Shown one piece after another: positions 46,902 through 55,994 of a DNA stretch of 64,000 bases. This DNA comes from SSF14 sp037045585. GTDB taxonomy: Bacteria; Actinomycetota; Acidimicrobiia; Acidimicrobiales; Microtrichaceae. Positions within the stretch are counted from its first letter, which is position 1; each line of letters begins with the position of its first letter. The stretch is taken from NCBI GenBank assembly GCA_037045585.1, contig JBAOIR010000067.1, positions 20,009 through 84,008 on the forward strand, given 5' to 3'. The translations under genes were made by a program, and so were the position numbers. Below the pieces are notes generated by a model. It did no database searches and was not told the origin of the DNA. It saw nothing but the letters and a program-made list of their open reading frames with translations.

Positions 46902-48158
46902 TCAGCCGACCGGGACCGAGAGCAGGCGTTCGTCCCCTGCCTGGGGTGTGCCGAAACCGTCGGAGTTGCTGGTGAGCACCCAGATCGTCGAGCCCGGCCC
47001 GGGGGTCACGTCGCGGATACGGCCGACCGTGTTGACGAAGTGCGAGGTCGTCGTTGCCGGCGACGCGGACACGTCGACAGCGAGGAGGCGTCGCCCGCGC
47101 AAGGCCGCCACGAACACGGTGTCGCCGACGACGGTGATCCCCGCGGGGCTGGCCTCGGCGACGGTCCACGTCGCAACGGGATCGGTCAGGCCGGGGTCGC
47201 TGACCCCGGTCGTGCCTTCGCGGAGTGGCCATCCGTAGTTGCGGCCCGGTTGGATGAGGTTGAGTTCGTCGGTCGCGTCCTCGCCGAACTCGCTGGCCCA
47301 CATGCGTCCGTCGGCGCCCCAGCCGATCCCCTCGATGTTGCGGTGTCCGTATGACCAGACGCGGGAGCCCGGGAACGGGTTGTCGGCGGGGACCGCGCCG
47401 GTCGGCGTGATCCGGAGGATCTTGCCTGCGTTCGACCCGAGGTCTTGGGCGTTGGACGAGACGAACGCGTCGCCGGATGCGACGTACAGCATTCCGTCGG
47501 GCCCGAAGCCGATGCGACCGCCGCCGTGGAAGCTGCCCTTGGGAAGGCCCGTCAGGATCGGTTGGAGTGGGCCGAGACCGTACGACCCTGGGGTGCCCGT
47601 GATCGGGGCGCGCTCGACGCGGTTGTCATCGGTGGCCGTGTGGAACGCATAGAGATAGCTGGGGGTGCCACCGGTGCCCTGCAGGACCGCGAGGCCGAGG
47701 ACGCCGCTACCGCCACCGGTCGGGCCGGGCAGCGTGGCCATATCTCGCAGCGTTCCGGCGGGGGTGAGCTCGGCGATCACGCCGCGGTCACGCTGGCTGA
47801 TGAGGGTGGAGCCGGTGTCGAGCCGCAGTACGTCCCACGGGGCTCCGCCGATCCCGGCCGTCAGCTCGGCGAGCGGGCCCGTCGGGATCACGGCGCCGGT
47901 GAGCGAGGAGGGTGCCGCCTCGGCGGGGCCCGTCGGCACCGTGGCGATCGTGGTCGTCGTGCTCGTGCTGGTGCTCGTTGTGGTGGTGCTCGTTGTCGTG
48001 GTGCTCGTCGTTGTGCTCGACGTTGTGCTGGTGGTCGACGCGGAGGTCGTGCTGGTCGTGGTCGAGCCCACCGGGTCGGCGCCGCCGCCGTCGGGCACGC
48101 AGCCGATCACCGCCAAGGTCGCCGCAGTCAACACCACGCGTCGCGGGGTGCGTGTCAT
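46902..48158 (-). CDS. PQQ-dependent sugar dehydrogenase-like (Gdh B type) lipoprotein
   Basis: The 418-residue precursor has lipobox LAVIGC, then a Ser/Thr-only linker (about 45 residues of TTST repeats), and a six-bladed soluble glucose dehydrogenase-like propeller. Signatures are GGSGVLGLAV, FHGGGRIGFGPDGMLYVASGD (catalytic His and metal ligands), the YGHRNIEGIGW motif and EFGEDATDELN. These enzymes oxidise aldose sugars with PQQ and pass electrons to the chain; related proteins lack PQQ. The start MTRTPRR at 48158 follows GGAG; an upstream ATG at 48191 is less likely. It is convergent with the EEP gene. Confidence 0.85.
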   Translation of the reverse strand: MTRTPRRVVLTAATLAVIGCVPDGGGADPVGSTTTSTTSASTTSTTSSTTTSTTTTSTTTTSTSTSTTTTIATVPTGPAEAAPSSLTGAVIPTGPLAELTAGIGGAPWDVLRLDTGSTLISQRDRGVIAELTPAGTLRDMATLPGPTGGGSGVLGLAVLQGTGGTPSYLYAFHTATDDNRVERAPITGTPGSYGLGPLQPILTGLPKGSFHGGGRIGFGPDGMLYVASGDAFVSSNAQDLGSNAGKILRITPTGAVPADNPFPGSRVWSYGHRNIEGIGWGADGRMWASEFGEDATDELNLIQPGRNYGWPLREGTTGVSDPGLTDPVATWTVAEASPAGITVVGDTVFVAALRGRRLLAVDVSASPATTTSHFVNTVGRIRDVTPGPGSTIWVLTSNSDGFGTPQAGDERLLSVPVG

Positions 48159-48215
48159 GAGTAGCTCCGATCGGTCCGCCTGCAATGCCAACGGTACCGC
48201 TCGATTCGGGCGGGG

Positions 48216-48629
48216 TCAGGTGAACTTCGAGGCCCGCGGAATCGGTGACGTGAACTGGTATTGCGGCATGTGGCCGCGTCGCTCGTCGACGGGGCGGCCG
48301 AGGTACTGCCGGAGCGGAGCGTCGAGCTCGAGGAACTCGACCCCGTAGAGCCGTGTGTCCGGCGTCGGGCCCGGGGCCTCCCAACGGATGAGGGCCTTCC
48401 CGACCGATCCGTCGTGGCGGATCGTGACCATCGATGCCGGTTGCCACCGACCGTGCGTGGCGACCATCACCTGGGCGCCCGAGACCGAGACGTCGATGAC
48501 TTCGGCGCTTCGGCTGGACCGTCGGCGGTGACGCAGGAACCCACCTGGCTCCTGCACGTCGAACTCCAGTGGCAGCCCGCGCGTCTCCACCCGTTGGAAG
48601 ACGCGGCGATCGCGGGGGGACGTTCCCAT
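48216..48629 (-). CDS. PilZ-domain protein
   Basis: The 137-residue protein contains RDRRVFQRVETR (RxxxR), DVSVSGAQV (DxSxxG) and the last strand LYGVEFLELD, the three elements of a c-di-GMP-binding PilZ domain. It is a single-domain protein, so it probably acts as an adaptor. The ATG at 48629 is chosen because an in-frame ATG at 48707 would overlap the methyltransferase gene by 35 nt and the added residues look unrelated; the longer form cannot be excluded. Another PilZ domain occurs in the giant protein at 19-24 kb. Confidence 0.82.
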   Translation of the reverse strand: MGTSPRDRRVFQRVETRGLPLEFDVQEPGGFLRHRRRSSRSAEVIDVSVSGAQVMVATHGRWQPASMVTIRHDGSVGKALIRWEAPGPTPDTRLYGVEFLELDAPLRQYLGRPVDERRGHMPQYQFTSPIPRASKFT

Positions 48630-48672
48630 GACCGAGGTATCGGAACGCTGAAACTCCCACTTGAGAGGTAGG

Positions 48673-49335
48673 TCATTCGACGTGTCTCGCCGCGTTTCCT
48701 CTCTCATGACCGCCGCAGACCGCGGGGTCCGGCTTGGTGCCGGCGGCGATGCGGGCCACGCCGCCGAACCAGCGATGGTCGACGACGTCCAGATCGTCGA
48801 CCTGGGCCTCGAGCGGTTCCCAGAACCGGCGTCGTGAGTCGGCCTGGGCAAGGAGTCGGTAGTAGTGGTTCGCGACGCTGCTGGTCCGCTTGCCGTCGAG
48901 GTAGAGGTCCATCACCACGACCCTGCCGCCGGGGCGAACGAGGTCGAACATCCGTTGGAACACGTCCGGCCAGTCGGGCACGACGCTCAGGCCGAGCATG
49001 CAGATCGCGGCGTCGAACGTCGTGGGCCCGACCATGTCGGGTCCGAGCACTCGGGCATCGGCCTCGACGAGCTCGACGTTGTCCCACGCCGCAGACGTGA
49101 CCTTCTTCCTGGCCCGCGCCAGCATGCCGCGGGACGTGTCGACCCCGACGACGCGCCCCGACGGGCCGATTCGCTCGATGAGGAGCGGGAGGTTCGCGCC
49201 GGTTCCGGTGGGGACGTCGAGCACGCTGGCGTTCGGTCGCAGCCGCAGGAGGTCGATCGCCTCGATCCGGTGTCGACCGTGCAGCTTCTCGGTTCCGTAC
49301 TCGTACACCCAGGCGAACACGTCGTAGTGCTGCAT
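48673..49335 (-). CDS. SAM-dependent methyltransferase (UbiE/MenG-like)
   Basis: The 220-residue protein begins QHYDVFAWVYEYGTEKLHGR, then SAM motif I SVLDVPTGTGANLPLLIE, GRVVGVDTSRGMLARA and the UbiE-like FDLVRPGGRVVVMDLYLDGK. The overall arrangement resembles UbiE/COQ5 and phosphatidylethanolamine N-methyltransferases of Actinobacteria. ATG 49335 is 9 nt from a TACTGT -10 box. The neighbours (DUF4282, PilZ) give no hint of its substrate. Confidence 0.85.
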   Translation of the reverse strand: MQHYDVFAWVYEYGTEKLHGRHRIEAIDLLRLRPNASVLDVPTGTGANLPLLIERIGPSGRVVGVDTSRGMLARARKKVTSAAWDNVELVEADARVLGPDMVGPTTFDAAICMLGLSVVPDWPDVFQRMFDLVRPGGRVVVMDLYLDGKRTSSVANHYYRLLAQADSRRRFWEPLEAQVDDLDVVDHRWFGGVARIAAGTKPDPAVCGGHERGNAARHVE

Positions 49336-49344
49336 CGTCGAGCG

Positions 49345-49350
49345 ACAGTA
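49345..49350 (-). promoter_or_regulatory. -10 box TACTGT for leaderless methyltransferase gene
   Basis: On the minus strand TACTGT ends 9 nt before ATG 49335; no Shine-Dalgarno sequence is seen. Confidence 0.4.
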
Positions 49351-49385
49351 GCCAGCGCGATGCCTCGCGGGTGGCTGGGCCTCCG

Positions 49386-49805
49386 TCAGGCGTCGCCCTG
49401 TCGTCGCACGGCTCGGATGTCGTCGGCGATCTGGAAGAACGCAGCGACGAGTTCGAAGTACATGCGGGTGAAGATCACGTAGAGCAGGAAGAAGACCGGC
49501 ACGAAGACGATGCTCAACAGGATGAGCCCGACGCTCTTGGACGCGAACGCGACCAGCAGTGCGAGGCCGGCGCCGAGCGCAATGATGATGACGGCGACGA
49601 GGTAGAGGAACCGGAGTACTGCCGGCGTCACGAAGCTCTGCAGCTTGAAGTCGAACAGCGAGCGCAGGAACCCCTTGGCCTGGTCGATCGCCATGTCCTG
49701 GGACGTGCGATTCGGGGTGGGCTGCGGGAGGGTGGCGTTCTGCGGCGGATACCACTTGCCGTCGGACGCCTGCCACCAGTCCGGTGCCGGTTGGGTGTCG
49801 CTCAT
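49386..49805 (-). CDS. DUF4282 membrane protein with N-terminal WWQASDGKWYPP motif
   Basis: The 139-residue protein opens with PDWWQASDGKWYPPQ, a short motif common at the ends of actinobacterial membrane and secreted proteins. It continues into a DUF4282-like segment: FDFKLQSFVTPAVLRFLYLV, two hydrophobic helices, and TRMYFELVAAFFQIADDIR. The function of DUF4282 is unknown. It lies downstream of the membrane/lipoprotein pair and could be in the same transcript (80 nt gap). Confidence 0.75.
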   Translation of the reverse strand: MSDTQPAPDWWQASDGKWYPPQNATLPQPTPNRTSQDMAIDQAKGFLRSLFDFKLQSFVTPAVLRFLYLVAVIIIALGAGLALLVAFASKSVGLILLSIVFVPVFFLLYVIFTRMYFELVAAFFQIADDIRAVRRQGDA

Positions 49806-49885
49806 CTGATGCTCCAGTCGGTGTTCGTGGTGGGTGCCGCGGGGTTGGTTGGTGTGAGGGAGAACGTGGCCGTGGCGACCGACGG

Positions 49886-51933
49886 TCAGGGCTGGACCGG
49901 TCGGTGTTGCGGTAGGAGCTCTGGGGGAACGGGGGGCGGGACCCCGGGGCCCGGCACGGTCGTCGTGCCGGTCGTGCCCGCCGTCGGACTCGCCGACTGG
50001 CCGCGTGCCGGCGTTCATACGCCCAGAACCCGATGGCGAAGAGGCTCGAGATCGCGACGAGCGCGGACGTGCCGACGATGTTGCGGCTGGCCCCCGACAC
50101 GAGACCGGGTCGGAGCAGGATGAGAACGAACATGAGACCCCCGCCGAGCCAGAGCACCTGCCAGGCCTTGCGGCTGTGCGCCCGCAGTGTGTGGCCGGGA
50201 AGGAAGTGCACCGGGATGAGCCCGATGGTGAGTGTTTCGACGCTGGAAACGAAGACGCCGCCGATGAGGCTGAGCGGCGTAGCCTCGAGGACGTTCGGGT
50301 CGGACCCGGCGACGTCGCGGCACACCGGGATCAAGAGCCACGCCACCACGGCGGTGATCAGCGTGATGGAGGAGTTGAACGCGATGATCCGGCCCCGGTC
50401 GAAGTCGTCGGGTTCGTGCGCCGACTTCCAGTTGACGAGGACCCCGTACATGTAGCCGGGCACGAAGCCGACGATCCGGGAGGCGAGGACGAAGAACCCG
50501 GCCAGTGCCAGCGTCGACGGTTCGACCATCGTGTAGCCGCGGCCGTTTCGATGGCTGAACAGCAGGTACACCACGGTCGCCGCGACCGACAGCACGCTCG
50601 CGATCGCGACGCCTCCGACGAACCCGATGATCGAGATCAGGGTGGCTGAGTTCGGGCCCCACGACGGCTGCATGAGGCTGAACAGCAGCCCGGCGGCGAC
50701 GATGTAGGCCGCCACTCCGCCCGGTCGCCGCCAGCGCGAGGTGGTGACGGTGGAGTTCGGCACTGCAGCGCCGGTCGCTGCGGTCGGTGGTCCCGGCCGC
50801 CGGAACCGGTGGCGCAGGCGGTCGCGGATCCGCGCTGCGAATGCCCGGTAGTGATCGAGGTTGGCCTCGAGGGCGCTGTTGAACAACGTGGTCGGGAACA
50901 CCACGAGCAGCAGCAGCACCGCCGACAACGCTCCGGTGAGGGCGACGTTCTTGACGGTCAGCGCTTCCGAGGGCGACGGGATGCCCAGCAGCGACGAGGT
51001 CACGGTGTTGGTCAGCCCGGGCCAACTCAGTCGCTCGTACTCGAGGGTGTACTGCAGCGCTCCGGCCGCGCCCGTCAGGGTGACCCGTGTGGGCGAGTCG
51101 ACGACGAGGCGGTAGGCGCTTCCGTTGGTCGGGCTGGACGAACCGGTGCTCCCGAAGGACACGCCGCTGCCGGAGCGGTCCGAGGTGGTCCCTTCGAAGT
51201 CGACGGCGTCGTTCTCGAGGCACGCGTCGCCGGCCACCTTCTCGGCCCGCAGCGAGTCGCCGTCGGTGGTGAACTCGCTGACCCGGACGCCGAGATCTCG
51301 GCTCGGAGCGCACGGGGTGATGTCGGTCGTACGCCAGAGCCCGCTGAGATCGTCGATCGTCGGGATGGCCACGCCGCCGTTGCGGACGAACGATTCCGTC
51401 ATCAGGACCCACATCGTGGATCCAACTTCGGAGCCGCTCACGTCGTTGTCCTCGGAGTTGGCGGTGGGGTCGGCCGCGTCGAAGGATCGACCGGGGTCCT
51501 CGCCGAAGACCCGGATGATGGTGACCTGCTGTCCGAGTCGCGTGACGAAGTCCAGCGCGCCCTCCACGCCCCAACCGAAGAAGGCCCCGTCGGCGTAGTC
51601 GTCGACCGGCTGGGTGTCGTCCGCTCCGTGGGAGGCCAGCTGTGCCTCGTATTCGCCGACGACTCCGGTCCCGTCGATGACCTCCAGCGTGAGCGAACCG
51701 ATCGTGAGGCGACACGCGTCGAGGGCACCGACCGACGTGGCGCGGGGCCGCGACGTCGGTCCGAGCAAGCGGCTCACCGAGCTCTCGTCGACGAGGCGGC
51801 AGGGTTCGGGTGCGGCTGCCGCCGGCTCGCCGGATCCGAGCGTGAGGGTGACGACCGCAGCGAGGGCGAGCCCGATGGCGCCCGCAGTCGGTCGCGACCG
51901 AGGACGGGTTGTTGCGCGGTTCAGGACACGCAT
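49886..51933 (-). CDS. Secreted-domain / eight-helix membrane protein (one frameshift)
   Basis: The ~680-residue product has an N-terminal signal peptide and an extracytoplasmic domain of ~290 residues with cysteines at CRLVDE, ACRLTIGS, PCAPS and ACLEND. It ends in about eight membrane helices, with notable FPTTLFNSALEANLDHYRAF after the first and VPGYMYGVLV and HFLPGHTL later. A frame change near 50005 leads to a Thr/Gly/Pro-rich tail and a stop at 49886. I do not recognise a characterised family. It starts 6 nt after the propeller lipoprotein, so the two are probably made and act together. Confidence 0.65.
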
Positions 51934-51939
51934 GCGCTG

Positions 51940-53370
51940 TCAGCCTCCGGCGACCACGGTGGGGCGACCGGGCGCTCCGGTCGGGGAAGATCGGTTCCCC
52001 ACGGATGTACGAGCCCTTGGAGTCGACGCGGGTCAGCTGCGTGAACGCGGCCTCCTCCAGATCGACGATGGTGGTGCCGGTGACGACCCAGCCGCCGTCC
52101 TTGCTCACGTCGCAGGTTCTGCCGAGGCTGGTCTCGCCGATCTTCGTGGCGCTGTTCCGGGAGATGTCGTAGAGGACCAGCCCCGAATCGGCTTGGGTCG
52201 CGCCGGTCACCTCGGCGAGGACCTTGCCCGCAGCGCCGACCTCGCAGAAGGCCCGGATCTTGACGCTGGCCTCCTTGCCGCCGGAGCCGTCACTGGCGAC
52301 GACGAAGGTGCCGTTGCCCTGCACGAGCAGTTCGTCGCCATCGGCAGACCAGGCGAGGGGCGCGCCCTGTCGGGCGACCAGCACCGGCGAGCCGGTCGCC
52401 GCATCGACGACGACGGTCCCTCCCGCTTGCATCGCGAGGGCGACCTTGCGGCCGTCGTGGGACGGCACCGGGCAGTCCGACCCGCCACGAACCGGCTCGA
52501 TCGTATGGATGGCGCCGGTGTCGACGTCGTACAACGCCTGGACCGACTTGCCGTCGATGGAGGCCGTGAGCACTGTGAACCGGGTGCACTCCGCCGCTTG
52601 AACCCGAGCTGTCGCCCATTCGCCCTCGAACGGGACGATCGTCGCGTCGTCGGGGTCGTAGATGCCGGCCTCGGGGCCATCGCCGGACAGACCGACGACC
52701 ACCAGGACCGGCTGGTCATCGGAGTCGGTCAGTTGGAATCGTGAGCACTGCGAACACTCGACGGCTGACGTGAGCGAGTCGCCGGTGGCCCATCCGGGAA
52801 CGCTGCCGGTCGAGCCCTCGACCGGCTGAGAGCTCCCGTCGGTTCGGTAGGTGATCCAGTCGTTCGCTCCCCTGGCGACGACGGCGGTGCTGTCGGGGGA
52901 CCATTCCGACAGGGTCACCCGGTCGGCGTCGACGTCGAATGAGCTGACTGCCTTCCCCGTTTTGATTGAGATGAGCTCGATGCGGGAAGGACGAACGGCG
53001 TCTCCTGGTGATGCGAGGGCGTACATCTTCGCGTCGGGACTGATCAGGTAGGACTGGTATTGGGCAAGCGGACCCACCCGAACGACGCCTTTCTCGAGCA
53101 GATCCTCGAAGTAGTTGGCGTCGTTGTCGCCGGCGAACAGGACGGGTGGCGCGTCGGCGAGGTCGATCGTGTCCTCGAGTGGTGTCGTCGTCGTTGATGT
53201 CGATGTCGATGAGAGCGCCTCGGATCCGCCGGCCGATGTGGACGAGCGACGAGTTGTTGGAGTGTCGGCGTCGGCCCGCGTGGGTTCGGCGTCGTCTCCG
53301 CAACTCGCCACGATCAGTGACGAGGCCAGGGTCAGCGCGACGACTGCGCAGAAGTGACGTGATCTGGCCA
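51940..53370 (-). CDS. Lipoprotein with predicted beta-propeller (WD40/TolB-like) domain (one frameshift)
   Basis: The ~476-residue precursor has lipobox LIVASC followed by an acidic Ser/Thr-rich linker. The rest shows repeated blades, e.g. AQYQSYLISPDAKMYALASP, DRVTLSEWSPDSTAVVARG, APLAWSADGDELLVQGN and CDVSKDGGWVVTG, with a SPD/SAD turn typical of WD40-like or TolB-like propellers. Near 51990 a frame change converts the end to FPTGAPGRPTVVAGG and stop at 51940. GGGGAG precedes ATG 53370. It is the first gene of a pair with the eight-helix membrane protein. The binding partner is unknown. Confidence 0.7.
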
Positions 53371-53659
53371 TCTCGCTCCCCTCGAACAGCCATGACCCCC
53401 TCAAATGCGGGATCGATGCGGCACCGTACTATGGAGTTATTGTCGCCGTCGAAGATGAGGTAATGATCTCAAATCGGCTCGCTCCCGATCCTTCTATATA
53501 AGGCAAATCCCTGATCTAGTCGTCGTTGGTCACTGCCAGGCGCCCGGCGTGAGCGGCGAAGATGCGAGTGCCAGTGCCGGCTGCCGAGAACAGTTCGACG
53601 CAATCCCCAACCCGCCGGATGTGTTGATGGTCGAAGAAGCCGTCGGAGCGAGCGGGTCA

Positions 53660-54083
53660 TTCGCCCTCACCGTAAGCTCCGACGACGGTCGCGACTTCGT
53701 AGTGGAGCGCCTCGGAGTCCACGACCGACGGGCTCCGGCGGCTTCACCAGGAGTACCTCGACGAGGGGTGGGTGCGACACGGCTACGCGGTCACCGTCCA
53801 CAAGGCGCAAGGCCTGACGTGCGAGCACGGTCTGCTGCTGGCGCCCGACGAGACCCGACACGAGATGGGCTATGTCGGCCTGTCCCGAGGGACGCTGTCG
53901 AACCGGCGCTACGCGGTCAGCACCGAGACCGACGCCGACCTCGAACCGCACCACCGGAAAGTGTCCGAGCCCGAACGTGATTCGATCAGCCTCGTGACCG
54001 AGTCGATGACGAAAGGCGCAGCCGAAGATCTCGCCCTTCTCGTGTCGAGATCGACCGAAGCCGACGTGGGGTTCGAACTCTGA
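53660..54083 (+). pseudogene. Remnant of a MobF/TraA-type relaxase-helicase (C-terminal end)
   Basis: In the last frame the sequence reads LHQEYLDEGWVRHGYAVTVHKAQGLT, then EMGYVGLSRGTLSNRRYAV. The HKAQG and Y(V/T)xLSRG segments are superfamily 1 helicase motifs V and VI as arranged in conjugative MobF relaxases. The frame is broken upstream (near 53700), and the N-terminal relaxase and most of the helicase are missing, so this is a truncated relic rather than a gene. It marks the left side of the accessory region. The ~290 bp before it hold an AT-rich stretch (TATATAAGG near 53500) and no other gene I can support. Confidence 0.7.
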
Positions 54084-54159
54084 TCACGCTGTCGTCAGCA
54101 GGGGTGACGGTGGCAGGGTTGTCGAGCCACCCCTTCGGACTGGACTCGCCGCCGCTCGA

Positions 54160-54681
54160 TCAGTATCCGAAGAGGACCAGCCCTCGAACGTTGGTGTAGT
54201 TGTCCGGTCGAAAGAACGTTTCCAACCTTCGTTGGACTGTTGCGAACTCGCGTCGTGGAGTCATCGTCGGGTTCTGTCGGAGCGCGAGCGGGACCATCAG
54301 GAACAGGTAGTGAGCGTGTTCGCAGATGTGGCACTTCCAGAAGTCGAGGAGGTCCATGTTGTTGATCGTCGTCTTACCGCGTTCGACCTCGAGGATGATC
54401 CCCGAGTCGGCGAGCGGCAGGTAGTAGTCGGGACGGAGGGCGGAGGTGTATCCGGCGAAGAGTCCCCTCGACTCGTCCACGAAGCCGAGTTCGGTCGCCT
54501 CACCGAGGAAGGCGGCCTGCACCAACGCACTCGAGGTCCCGGGTTGGTTCGCCGCCTCGAGGAGCGTCGACATCTCGGGGGTCTCGAGATGCTCACCGAG
54601 TCGGTCGGCCATCCGGACCACGGCTCGCCATTCAACCGAGCTACGCCATTGCTCCTGCACGAAGTCTGACCGACTCAACAT
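54160..54681 (-). CDS. Putative PD-(D/E)xK-like nuclease in the R-M cluster
   Basis: The 173-residue protein has RPDYYLPLADSGIILEVERGKTT near its centre: an Asp, then a hydrophobic strand ending in E-x-E-x-x-K, the layout of restriction-like nucleases that use ExE (as BamHI does) rather than ExK. HYLFLMVPLALRQ follows as a core strand-helix. I do not recognise a named family. ATG 54681 is preferred because it starts 7 nt after the preceding gene; an in-frame start at 54729 would overlap it. It is last in the dcm-vsr-nuclease operon. Confidence 0.6.
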   Translation of the reverse strand: MLSRSDFVQEQWRSSVEWRAVVRMADRLGEHLETPEMSTLLEAANQPGTSSALVQAAFLGEATELGFVDESRGLFAGYTSALRPDYYLPLADSGIILEVERGKTTINNMDLLDFWKCHICEHAHYLFLMVPLALRQNPTMTPRREFATVQRRLETFFRPDNYTNVRGLVLFGY

Positions 54682-54688
54682 CGAACGG

Positions 54689-55510
54689 TCAGGCGCCGCG
54701 AAACCGCACGTCGTATTCGTGGGCGACACGCAGAATCATCCGGTCGTACTCGTAGTTGGTAGGCACTGTCGGTGTCGCGGGAAGGCTTACTGGCGTCCCG
54801 TCGTTCGCGAGGTCAACGAGAACGATCCCCAAGCCGTCGTAGCCGACGCCTTCGTCCCCGGACCGCCGAGGCAGTTGTTCGACCTTCGCCATTGCTCCAA
54901 GAGCGTCCTGGGGCTGATGGTGAGCGTTGAGTTTCCCGACCGGCGAGAGAAACGCGTCGGCGACATTTACGATCGCGAGGCCGACTGCGAGCGCTCGGTT
55001 GGATGCCCCGTGGATCACGGAGTGCGATGAGTTGAGCTCGTCGTAGAAGCGGGGGTACGACTTCGTGAAGGCGGTCATGCACGCCTTCGACTCGACCGCC
55101 AGGTACACGGCGCCGACGGCGCCCTCGACGGGGTCCGGCAACTCATCGAGCATGGCCCGCTGCTCTGGCGTGAGCTCCATGTCGTAGAGGGCGGGAAGTT
55201 CGGAGAACAGCCGCGGCCGGCGTTTCCGGGTCCAGCCGTCGTCGTTCGGTTTGGCGATGACGAGATCGAGATTCTTCGAACGGCTTGCCGCGAAGTCCTG
55301 CATCTCGTGGTCCAACCCGAAGACGACCTTCCCTTCGTTGATGTGCTGACGCAGGAGGGACGAGTTGGCGAGGAGATCGAACATCAGGCCCCAACAGGAC
55401 GTGATCGAATGCCTCGCCCCACGGGAGTGGTACTGCCACAACTCCGAGTCCTTCGTCCGAGTCGGTGCGGCGACTGAAAGGGTCTGGGCGAGGATCTTGG
55501 GGCCTTCCAC
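54689..55510 (-). CDS. Predicted type II restriction endonuclease
   Basis: The 273-residue protein contains NLDLVIAKP and, ~65 residues later, VYLAVESKACMTAFTKSYPR, an Asp...E-x-K arrangement matching the PD-(D/E)xK nuclease core. SSHSVIHGASNRALAVGLAI follows as the next core helix. Its place directly after a C5 methyltransferase and Vsr makes a restriction enzyme the best explanation. GTG 55510 is 7 nt from a TAGTTT -10 box, identical to the one before the methyltransferase gene. Recognition sequence is unknown. Confidence 0.68.
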   Translation of the reverse strand: MEGPKILAQTLSVAAPTRTKDSELWQYHSRGARHSITSCWGLMFDLLANSSLLRQHINEGKVVFGLDHEMQDFAASRSKNLDLVIAKPNDDGWTRKRRPRLFSELPALYDMELTPEQRAMLDELPDPVEGAVGAVYLAVESKACMTAFTKSYPRFYDELNSSHSVIHGASNRALAVGLAIVNVADAFLSPVGKLNAHHQPQDALGAMAKVEQLPRRSGDEGVGYDGLGIVLVDLANDGTPVSLPATPTVPTNYEYDRMILRVAHEYDVRFRGA

Positions 55511-55517
55511 CTCGGTG

Positions 55518-55523
55518 AAACTA
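55518..55523 (-). promoter_or_regulatory. -10 box TAGTTT before the restriction gene
   Basis: On the minus strand TAGTTT ends 7 nt before GTG 55510. It is the same hexamer with the same spacing as at the methyltransferase gene, so the nuclease gene may have its own leaderless promoter inside the operon. Confidence 0.5.
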
Positions 55524-55549
55524 CCCGTGGACGAAGCGAACGCCGGCGA

Positions 55550-55957
55550 TCACCGAGGCGGATCTTCCCCGTGGGCTGACTTCACTTCCGTGGCGATCCG
55601 AGTTGCAGCCTCGCTCATGTTCTCGTGCTCCCAAATTCGGATCACGCGCCAGCCGGCTTCCCCGAGTGTTCGATCAGTGTCCCGATCCCGGGCCACGTTG
55701 GCATCGAGCTTTGCCGCCCACCACTCGGCGTTGGCCTTCGGTGCGGTCGCGTGCTCGGGGCACCGATGCCAAAAGCATCCGTCCACGAAGACGGCGACTC
55801 TGCTTCTCGTGAACACGACATCGGCGCGGCGGCGCATTCGGGGGAGTGGCGAGAGGTCGACGCGGTAGCGAAGCCCTTCTCGCCAGAGGGCGCGACGCAA
55901 CTCCATCTCTGGCGCCGTGTCCCGGCGTCCTTGGCGCCGCATGCGTTGGCGAACCAC
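55550..55957 (-). CDS. vsr: Very short patch repair endonuclease Vsr
   Basis: Vsr nicks next to T:G mismatches that arise when 5-methylcytosine deaminates, protecting the genome from the partner methyltransferase. The 135-residue protein has GRRDTAPEMELRRALWREGL, RRADVVFTRSRVAVFVDGCF (catalytic Asp in ADVV), WHRCPEHATAPKANAEWW with the zinc Cys/His ligands, and GWRVIRIWEHE. The length is typical. It lies 37 nt after the cytosine methyltransferase, its usual partner. GTG 55957 is the annotated start. Confidence 0.95.
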   Translation of the reverse strand: MVRQRMRRQGRRDTAPEMELRRALWREGLRYRVDLSPLPRMRRRADVVFTRSRVAVFVDGCFWHRCPEHATAPKANAEWWAAKLDANVARDRDTDRTLGEAGWRVIRIWEHENMSEAATRIATEVKSAHGEDPPR

Positions 55958-55994
55958 CTCGGAAGAGGCGGGTGGCCGGGCGCCGGAGGCGTCG

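Noticed and set aside
47930..48060. Strongly repetitive sequence that looks like a short tandem array.
   Set aside because: It encodes the Ser/Thr linker of the sugar dehydrogenase-like lipoprotein; no regular spacers, so not CRISPR. Similar repeats at 2280-2440 and 19600-19870 are also stalk codons.
53549..53980. A plus-strand 143-codon frame covering the relaxase remnant.
   Set aside because: Its second half is out of frame with the conserved helicase motifs, which lie in the 53772-54083 frame; the first half gives no recognisable protein.
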